DNA of 64,000 bases, taken from the NCBI RefSeq assembly GCF_009870125.1, contig NC_046680.1, positions 8,494,001-8,558,000 on the forward strand. The letters run 5' to 3'. The notes beneath the pieces were generated by a model, which saw only the letters and a list, made by a program, of their open reading frames with translations, had not been told where the DNA came from and ran no database searches. Positions 55,975 to 64,000 of the stretch are shown here, one piece after another. Position 1 is the first letter of the stretch, and each line of letters begins with the position of its first letter. The DNA is from Drosophila pseudoobscura (lineage: Eukaryota > Arthropoda > Insecta > Diptera > Drosophilidae). Made by a program: the position numbers and the translations under genes.

Positions 55975-58916
55975 AAAGAAATTTTAAAGAACAGAACAAC
56001 ATCACCAAGCAACCATTCAAAAGAGAACGAACTCCTTCATCCTTGCACACAATAAACCGAGTCAATGCAAATAGATGCGTCAATGTGATGCGATTTTAGC
56101 TTTCTTAGATTATTTGTAATGTTTAATTCGTAATGATATATCCTGTTAGAATATGCCTAAAGCTATGATCATTGGTAAATCCAATCATCTATTTGCATTG
56201 ATCGACAACAAGAACATCTCTCTAAATACAATTAACATTCTCTTACAGACCTGCTTATCCTTCTTCGCTACATATTGGTACATTTCCGTTCTTGCCAGTG
56301 CAGTTTTTCTGATTTCAACAATACAACAACTACATCAACAACAACATCAACATCAACAACTACATCACAAATACTTTGTACACTTAAATGCATAAGATGA
56401 TATAGGGATGACGAGGGAGAAATATTTACAAAATGGAAACATACAAAACATATACATACATCTATATATACTATACATATATATATATTTTTGCGTGCAA
56501 GGATTAACGTTCTATGAAGATGAGGCTGGATCTACAGATTGAAACTTACTTTTGCGTGGGCAACAAACGATAAAATTGTGTCAAAGATGGATATACACTC
56601 ACACACACACATATACATACATACATATATATATATATACATATATATTGTCCGATTTTTTATCTATATTTACAAGACATCTTCAAGATAATGGAAAGAT
56701 TACTTAGAGCTACAATCGATACGGCAGTTGAATCAATAATTAGGTTCGCGGCCCAGCTCAAAGCTGGGATAGTATAACAGACAAAGCAAATTCAACTGAC
56801 GAAGCAAGACAAAGCTATGTATAGGGACAGACCTGGCTGGGGCTGAGGGTCCGGTCGGGTGGGGTCGGGTCGGGTCGGGTCGACACAAAATCTATGAGAT
56901 TAAATAACTAAATAAATATTAATATATACATATATACAATACATGAATATATGAAATAATTACAGAGGGCACATTTGAAATCATAATTTTATTTATATAT
57001 GCATATATATTTGACAAAAACTAACGATAATGATAAAGATACGGATAAAGATCAAGATAAAGATAAAGAATATATATATATATACACATACAAATTATAA
57101 TATTTACATTATTAACTGAGATCGCCTAGGCTTACGGTGAGGCAAAACACAAGCAAACAACAACAAGAAACAAACGATAAAATACCTAAACGAAGTTATG
57201 CAATACACGACATTTCAACATAAATTAAATATATCGAATACTAAAACGAATACAAATAACTAACGGAACACATGAATACACGTAAAATATTCGAATAGGC
57301 AAGTTATTCAGAGATTGTGAATACCAGGTCCATATACGGACAATGCTGCAAATGATTACTTTATTAAAACCCAAGATACGACAACAATAACAGAGTAAAA
57401 AGAATACTTAAAGCCAAACGTAAATCATAATGTAACGAAACCATAATGAATACTCGATTAATTTACACACATATGCGAAATTAAAGTTAAACCGACAGCT
57501 AACTAATACGATATTATAACAATATTAAACTATGTATGTACTTAACCCGCGACACGGGACAGGGCAAGCGGCGAGGAACCTATCCATTATGATCGTTCTG
57601 ACTTGAAGACAATGAAACGGATAGCCCTTGCCCGCCGTCCCTTAAATTCAATATAACTCTGAATACCAAGAATCCAAACAGTTACGAAGCTCGAGTTTTT
57701 TGTTCTGGTTTTGAAACCATTAATGAGGATTCTGTATAGTGTTTAAGTAGAAAGAACAAGCGTGTGCCAAATGTATGTAGGAAAGTGGTCAGGTCAGGTC
57801 AGGTCAGAAATGAATCGCATCGGGGTCACCAATTGACACACCCATAATTGTTATTATTTAATACTTTGTTTAATTTATCTTTGGAGATCCGAGCGAACCA
57901 ATTCAACTTATTCTAATGCAATGACTTAACAAATCAAATCGAATAAAATTAAAATTAAAAGAATATCTTGTCCAAAAACTTAAGAAACATTTACTTACAA
58001 CCATGTGAAACGTTAAATTGTTGAAAACAATTAAAATCTAGTTTTTAAAACAATATCAGTAATAAATGAAATAGCAAATAAACAAAGGAAATGCAACCAT
58101 TTATTACAAATAATTATTGTTGTTACAAATTATACAAAAAAACACTAAAAAATAAAGGTAAACAATTTCAATAATAATAATCGAATAAAAAACTTCCCCC
58201 GCCCTAACAACAACAATAAATATATATACACTATATAGATATATATACTTACAAAGAGAATTCAAAGAAATAATATATTGCGATTGAGATTGAGTTATTC
58301 TCATTAATTATTATATGTAAAATTAAATAACACAAATAATAAATAAATCAATAAATATATTTAAAATGTATGGAAAATTAATAAATTCGAATTTGTGTTA
58401 ACATTATTTATGATCATTTGGGAGATTCTAAAGAGCGCGAAAGAGTAGCTGTTTTTAACGAGGGACTAGTCATTAAAAGGATATTACTGTGGCAGATACC
58501 TGCTTACTGAACTTGTAATGTAAGGAACTGTAACCCTTACCCATTCATAAAAATTTATGATACTCGTTTCGATGGTCCCAGTAGATGTCGCTGTAAAGAA
58601 TCCCTTATCCAATCTGCAAAATTTTCCAGGAAATCTAATGCTTACCATTGATTCAAATTCATCCCCATCAGTAAAAAGCCTTTCTTTATCTTTTTCTATC
58701 ATAATTTATATAAATATAGTTTATTTGTTGTTTTTCGCTCATTTTTATATTGCTTCACAATAATTGACTAGAGTAAACAGCTTAGGATTACGCGGATCCC
58801 AGGGTGAAACACCCCGCAGCTCGGGAGTGATCATCCCCTAGGTTCCCTCTCGTTTTACTTGCAGTGAGATCGCAGCAAAGTGACTAGAATGAGGGGCGGA
58901 GGCCCGGCTCTCTCGG
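55975..58916 (+). other. qkr54B 3' region
   Basis: About 2.9 kb of very AT-rich sequence with many TATATA and ACATACAT runs and several AATAAA sites. Pentamer repeats occur: (GGGTC)n at about 56858-56881 and (GGTCA)n at about 57789-57807. Candidate STAR-protein sites (ACTAAC with a nearby TAAT or TAAC) occur at 57020-57031, 57257-57264 and 57500-57520. The long 3' UTR of qkr54B probably covers much of it. Up to 58916 the last few hundred bases are likely the 3' UTR of the minus-strand gene. No coding frame is supported. Confidence 0.45.
56858..56881. repeat. (GGGTC)n pentamer repeat
   Basis: Four tandem GGGTC units, with related GGTCC and GGTGG before them. They form a GC-rich island in very AT-rich sequence. 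Confidence 0.75.
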
Positions 58917-59489
58917 TTAGGCGTGCAGTAGGCCATCGCTCTGGCCTACTAGCTTTCCGAGGAGAGTCTGGTACAGCGGCGACTCGGTGGGGATGCCCTC
59001 GCTCTGCAGGAAGAGGAGAGTCTCACGGGCGCACATGGCGAAACCAAGCGCCTCGGCCTGGCTGCGTTGGCCAGGAGTGGGTGGTGCGAACTGGGCAGAC
59101 ACCTCGGCGTCCAGGTTGTCATCGTCAAGGCTCTCTGCTTCCTGGTCATCCTCCTCCTCGTCAGCCACCTCCGCTTGGTAGCCATCGCGCTCGTCCAGGT
59201 CCTGCTCGAAGGCATCCAGCTCCGACTGCAGCTCCATGATCTTCTGCAGGGCCTCGAGCAGAATTCTGTTGGGGGAATCTTCCTCGGATCCCTCTGCTGG
59301 CTGCTCGGCAGGTGGGGTCAAGGGTCGGTGGCGCTTCTCCGGTCCTCCTTGCTCTTCTACCTCTTCCTGATGTTGTGGATGCTGCTGCTGCTGCTGCTGT
59401 TGTTGTGGGCGCTCCTCCGGCAGCTGCTCGTGCTCTCTTCTGCTGTGCTGATCCGCACGCTTGCGCTTCATGATCAGCTTGCCCGACAT
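58917..59489 (-). CDS. Small acidic protein with an Orange-like C-terminal segment
   Basis: A single exon of 190 aa from ATG 59489 (MSGKLIMKRKRADQ). It has a basic start that may act as a nuclear signal, a polyQ run, an acidic coiled-coil stretch (ILLEALQKIMELQSELDAFE, then Glu/Asp runs) and a C-terminal helical part GFAMCARETLLFLQSEGI followed by LYQTLLGKLVG. The last part resembles the Orange domain of hairy/DEC-type repressors (GFxxCAREVLxYL). There is no basic helix-loop-helix before it and no WRPW at the end. The frame is open another 72 codons upstream to 59705, but family-free and repetitive, so I took the internal ATG. I do not recognise the gene. Confidence 0.65.
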   Translation of the reverse strand: MSGKLIMKRKRADQHSRREHEQLPEERPQQQQQQQQHPQHQEEVEEQGGPEKRHRPLTPPAEQPAEGSEEDSPNRILLEALQKIMELQSELDAFEQDLDERDGYQAEVADEEEDDQEAESLDDDNLDAEVSAQFAPPTPGQRSQAEALGFAMCARETLLFLQSEGIPTESPLYQTLLGKLVGQSDGLLHA

Positions 59490-62340
59490 GGCTGGCGGAG
59501 GATTAGATAGATACTCTGGCTTCGATCTGGGATGGGTTGGGAAGGGATTCGACTGTCCGCGGCACAACCTTCGTTTAGCTGGCGATCGCAACGACTGACA
59601 ACTGCTCCGATCCGAATGCACCCCGGCAACCAACTGGCAACTGGCGACTGGCGACTGGCAAGGGGCAACTCCAACCCCAAGTGCCACAGGAACCAGAGAT
59701 AGCATAGCGGAGTGGCAGGGCGGCGCGGTGGCATTAGGGGATGTGACGACGACCCAAAGAAATTAAAAGCAAAGTCCAACAACAACAGCAGAAAAAAATT
59801 GTTGCAGCTGTTTGAATTGCTGCTGCCGCTGCCGCTGCGGCAGCTGAAGCGGGAAGGCAACAGGATACAGGCCAGGAGCAGCGGCTGGGGCAGGAGCAGG
59901 AGCAGCAGCAGGATATTGCAACAACCCCTGGCAAGCTGCTGCTCTCTGGCTGCAGCCGCCACAGCAGACGCAGCAGCGCAGTGGCAACAGCCTGGCTCTC
60001 GCTTCCTCTACTTCTACCACCATTCCATGTCCTGCCCTACGCTGCCCTGCCACGGTCCCCCTCCCTGTTCCTTTCGTTTCCCTTTGCCCTGCCCTTTCCC
60101 TTTCCGTTTGGCTGTTGTCTCGTGGCTGTTCATCCCGAATCGAACAGATCCCTTCGGTTGGGTTCGGCCAGAAAGACTGCAGGCTGTCTCCTTCCTTTGA
60201 GGCAAGGACGGTTACAGAGATCTTTCGACAAAAGCTCTTCGCAGCAATAAAGTGATTCCATCTCCAGGGGAATCCCAGGGTACATAAATATTTTATTTAT
60301 CGCATGAATACTTTCTTCATTTATTATTTTATTATAGTAGGGTATTCCTCGCTCGGTTATGGCTGGTCGGTTCGGGCATTTGCAGCTGGCACGCTTCACA
60401 TTCAGCTCTTCGATTTTCGTTGCCCCCGAGGACTGCGCCGAATGTCGACGATTCGTGAGTTTGACCTGCCATTGCAATGATAAGTGCACACCTATACCTA
60501 TGTGTGTGCACTGAGAGAAATTAGGGGTAGCAGCACCCAGGTTTTTCAGTTGCCATGGCAATTAAATATCAATCAAATCTTGTTTACTTCTGCCAACCAA
60601 CGAAACTTTGGCTTTATTGCTGCTATATGAGCCACACATACATATAGGCATTATATTGGGGGTATAATTAGTAAATAAATAAACGGAATACAAAATTCAA
60701 AGACAATAAATCGAATTGCTGCAAATATTTCAAACAAACAAATCGTTATTTCTTGTCATAATCTTGCCTATTTTCAGCCTGTATTTCCTCCCTATGGCAA
60801 GGGAAATAGATTGAGTATTAGATTGATTCGTGACAAAGCTTTTAATCAAACTGAAATTGAATTGTTAGAGGCATAAATTGAAGCATTCTGAATGTATTTT
60901 TTGTCTATCATATCTTTAGAGAATATATAGAAATAATAGCCTATAGGAACTATCAATCAATAGTTTAGTGCTAATTGCTACATATTCTTGGACCCGTACT
61001 ATCTCATTATCTATCCAATCATATCACATTGTTTATCATACATATATCTATTGTTTTATTGAATTAGTCGATGACTCACTATATATGTAATATATAATTT
61101 ACCCGATAATCAATATGTTTATAGCCACATGCAGGCATGTATTGTGTCACCCACAATAGCCTCATATATTCTTTTATCTCTTTATGATCTCTCACTTGAT
61201 ATTGTGTAATATTTCATGTTGTTTTTCTTGCGCTGCTCTGTTTTTCCGACACTCTCGATTACGTGTTAAACTTTACTAAGCATTTTTGTTTTATTTTCGA
61301 ACCAACCCAATTGGTTTTGTTTAGTTCTCTTTTCTTTTTGGGGTATATTTAAACGACAAAAAGGCCAGCAAAGTGCTGCGAGTACCTACCTACATATATA
61401 TTCGTCCAAGTAATTTAGGCCCATCCAGCTCTGTGCGAGTGCTGCCGCCATCTTCAGCAGAGCCCAGCCACATAATACATCATCCACTGGCCCAGCTGTT
61501 GACTGACTGCCTCAGATGTGGGAAGTATAGTATTGACTCGAGCCGTGGGCCTATACATACATATCTGATTGAACAGTTTGAAAGATCGCGCGGCAAGTGG
61601 CAGCAGATAATTGAGGTAAGATCGAGTGATCGTGAGCGTGAGTGTGTGAGAGCACAAACTCGCGTCCAATTGAATGATCATCACACAGGCGAAAAAACGA
61701 AACAATTATAATCCCGTCATTGGGCCTCCTACTGAAAGACATTTTTGCCAGCAGACGCATAAATCTTTCCAAACTTTATCTATCAAATATTTTTGGGTTA
61801 CCATGCCGCCCAAATGCATCATAAATCAGAGCAGAACAAGGAGCAGCTTTGTTATCAATGAATTAGATTTTATTTCAAAAACAAATTCTTGAAAAGCACA
61901 TTGTGTGCGATCACAATATTCGGTTTCAGTGCTAATTAAGGGGTTTTCTCTATCTCGCATTTCCATTGTCATTACCCATTTCTATTACTGGATCCTACTA
62001 TATGTGCATTACTGTAAGGTTCTGTGTGATTCCCGTAAAAGCTTGCGATCATTTGTGCCAACGTGGGAAGATCAAGATCTGTTTTGGCAATTGCTTTGGG
62101 TATTTGGCGACAAGCACTTGCCACTTTGCGATTGGCATTGACTCAGCAGTATAGATACAGATATACAGCGCAATATACGCTGTATAGGCTGTCCCCTCGA
62201 TTATCTGCACCACAACCACCAATTCATCTGATTAGACACTGAAGAAGCGGGGGTGATAAGCGCTCCTCTGACACCGCCCCCTGAACAAACAAAAACCAGA
62301 ATATAATAATGCAAAAAAAAGGTTAATAACAAATAAATAA
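59490..62340. other. Upstream region of the Orange-like gene and spacer
   Basis: This 2.85 kb has no gene I can support. The first 700 bases are GC-rich with CAG runs and are probably the 5' UTR of the minus-strand gene. A minus frame at 60130-60561 lacks coding character. From 60640 to 61350 the sequence is AT-rich. The frame at 61373-61711 is not convincing. Confidence 0.4.
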
Positions 62341-63171
62341 TGACGCTCCCAGAGCCACAGAGCGGAGCAGAGCAGAGCAGAGAGGAGTCAGAGCCAGGGC
62401 CGAAACGTTATCGCAATCTATCCACTCCGCCCGCTCGGCGAAACAGTAAATTTTGGTTGTCGGTTGTCGGCTCTCAGTACTCCGCTCGGTTATAACGGTT
62501 GTGTGCCGTGCTGCTGTTTGGGCCAATTTCGGGTCAGTTAGCCCGTGGATCGTGTGACGAGTGCATGTAAGTAGCGTTCAACGGCCTGCCCCTACCTAAA
62601 TTCACGGCCAAATCGCTTGGTGTCTGTCTCTGTCTCTGTCTCCGTCTCAGTTTCGGTTTGAGTTTCGTTTGAGTAGGCAGCGGCTATCGGAAACAGATTT
62701 CTTTCAGAAGTATCATTAGCCAGCCATTAGCCGCACAGAGAGCCAAAGAGCGTTTCAAGCTCAACTTCAGCTCCGATTCATCGCCATTACCATTCACAGC
62801 TTTGAAAGAAACCAGTTAATTGAGTGGCTGTCCATGGCAGTAGCCAAAAAAGTTCGATCGAATGGGAGCGGATGGGTGAATGGCGTTCCGCGTGTATTTG
62901 CACACGCAGAGCTTGATAAGCTGCCGATTAGATTTAGGGCACGCCATAAACCATACTATTAAATGATTCGAAGTGCGGTTTTGGCGGGGCTCGTGATTGA
63001 TAAATATTTGCTAATAAGTACTGCCAGTGATAACATCTCAAATTAGATGGTTAGCTGAGCGGAAGGGCTTGATATAACCCTTCAAATGTTATCATTTGGT
63101 ATTTGATTTACGGCACTTGATTGTTATATCTGTCTAATCACACGGATAACCATTGCCATTCCAGTGCGAAA
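62341..63171 (+). promoter_or_regulatory. Promoter and spliced leader of the 5'-nucleotidase gene
   Basis: Initiator-like TCAGTA (62474) and TCAGTT (62534) lie in a GC-richer patch with AGAGC repeats near 62366-62382. A donor CAT|GTAAGTAGC at 62567 and an acceptor CCATTCCAG at 63164 fit a 598-base leader intron that ends 8 bases before the start codon. TCTGTCTCTGTCTC repeats lie near 62625. Confidence 0.5.
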
Positions 63172-64000
63172 ATGCCATCTGCCCGGACCTTCTTCATCGC
63201 CGCCTGTTCGCTGCTGGCCGTGCTGGCCCCGACAGCCCGATCCAACCCCATTGATCCAAAGATTGCCGATGTGGCCACGGAGATCATTATCCTGCACAAC
63301 AATGACATGCACGCCCGGTTCGAGCAGACGAACGTGAACAGCGGCACATGCTCCCAGGAGGATGCCAATACGGACAAGTGCTACGGAGGATTCGCCCGAG
63401 TGGCCTATGAGTGCGTACGCTGAATATTTGGCCCTCGGACATTTTCTAATCTACCAAACACCCTCTTCTCCTCTTACCCCAAAAACAGAGTTCGCATGTA
63501 CCGCAAAGAGGCTGAGAACGGTGGACCTGCCGTCCTCTACCTGAATGCCGGCGACACATACACGGGAACAGCCTGGTTCACCATCTTCAAGGATGAGATT
63601 GCCAGCGCCTTCCTCAACAAACTCAAGCCCGATGCTATCGTAAGTGCTGGCGGTCTCCGCCGGTTTGCCGAACAAGACTAAATCCCCACCTCCCTTGCAG
63701 TCGTTGGGAAACCACGAGTTCGATAAAAATGTCGAGGGTCTAATCCCGTTCCTGAATGACGTGGAGTTCCCCGTGCTGGCCTGCAACCTCAACCTGACCA
63801 ACGAGCCAGACTTGGCTGCCACCAAGTCGTTGGCCAACTCCACCATCCTCGAAGCAAATGGAACCAGGATCGGCGTGATTGGCTACCTCACGCCAGACAC
63901 CAAAATTCTGGCCGCCAAGAACAACGTGGAGTACGTAGATGAAATAGTGGCCATCAAGTGAGTTCATCCCTTAACATTTATGCATATCCGAAAAGAAGAT
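63172..64000 (+). CDS. veil: Ecto-5'-nucleotidase (partial, 5' part)
   Basis: This family dephosphorylates extracellular AMP to adenosine and is usually GPI-anchored. Exons 63172-63410, 63489-63639 and 63701-63957 are in phase; a donor AA|GTGAGT ends the third, and the gene continues beyond the window. The start MPSARTFFIAACSLLAVLAP is a signal peptide of about 23 residues. The metallophosphatase motifs are ILHNNDMHARFE, NAGDTYTGTAWF and SLGNHEFDKNVEG, which hold metal-binding Asp, His and Asn residues. In flies several such genes lie in tandem, so the exact symbol (veil or an NT5E copy) is less sure than the family. Confidence 0.8.

Noticed and set aside
60130-60561. 143-codon minus-strand frame upstream of the Orange-like gene
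   Set aside because: No coding character and no splice sites linking it to the gene. It is probably 5' UTR or intergenic.

Overview
This window is nuclear DNA of a Drosophila species. The proteins are clear fly orthologs, introns are short with GT/AG borders, promoters carry Drosophila core elements (DRE TATCGATA, Ohler motif 1 GGTCACAC, motif 6 GGTATATTT), and CA, GA and CTG simple repeats are abundant. From memory, the gene order matches the D. melanogaster 54B region of 2R (Muller element C): cnk, l(2)k01209, a CDKAL1 homolog, Mtap, Bap55, EDTP, robl, Tes, qkr54B, veil. The species was not determined.

Layout. 1-103 is the 3' end of an unrecognised plus-strand gene. 773-5835 (minus) is cnk, a Ras/MAPK scaffold. 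7769-11539 (plus) is a uridine kinase-like/UPRT gene. 11662-13387 (minus) is the CDKAL1-type tRNA methylthiotransferase. 13831-14834 (plus) is Mtap. 15190-16616 (minus) is Bap55. 17290-18552 (plus) is a MADF-like nuclear protein. 19104-30043 (minus) is EDTP, a myotubularin-like phosphatase whose 8.5 kb first intron holds a GID8-family gene (27173-27934, plus). 31718-38161 is a complete BEL/Pao LTR retrotransposon with LTRs that look identical and a 5-bp target duplication. 38491-39764 is a head-to-head pair of roadblock dynein light chain genes. 46046-47587 (plus) is a host gene made from a Tc1/mariner-type transposase. 49844-52473 (minus) is Testin, and 53711-55268 (plus) is the STAR/KH protein qkr54B. 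58917-59489 (minus) is a small protein with an Orange-like segment. 63172 to the window end is a 5'-nucleotidase (veil-like).

The genes are mostly housekeeping and do not form one pathway. They are packed as convergent and divergent pairs, with a few hundred bases between neighbours.

Three things stand out. (1) A dispersed element of about 380 bp or more, with inverted ends carrying Ohler motifs 1 and 6, sits at several gene starts. At Tes/qkr54B one copy appears to be the whole divergent promoter, one end facing each gene. (2) Three genes have an in-frame open frame just after a UGA stop: qkr54B (216 codons across a phase-compatible intron), Mtap (69 codons, part also reachable by a strong alternative acceptor) and EDTP (53 codons with a hydrophobic stretch). 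(3) The domesticated transposase keeps an apparent D, D, E triad but has a low-complexity N-terminus instead of a DNA-binding domain.

Exon borders were placed by eye from GT/AG sites, reading phase and remembered family sequences. No transcript data or database search was available.
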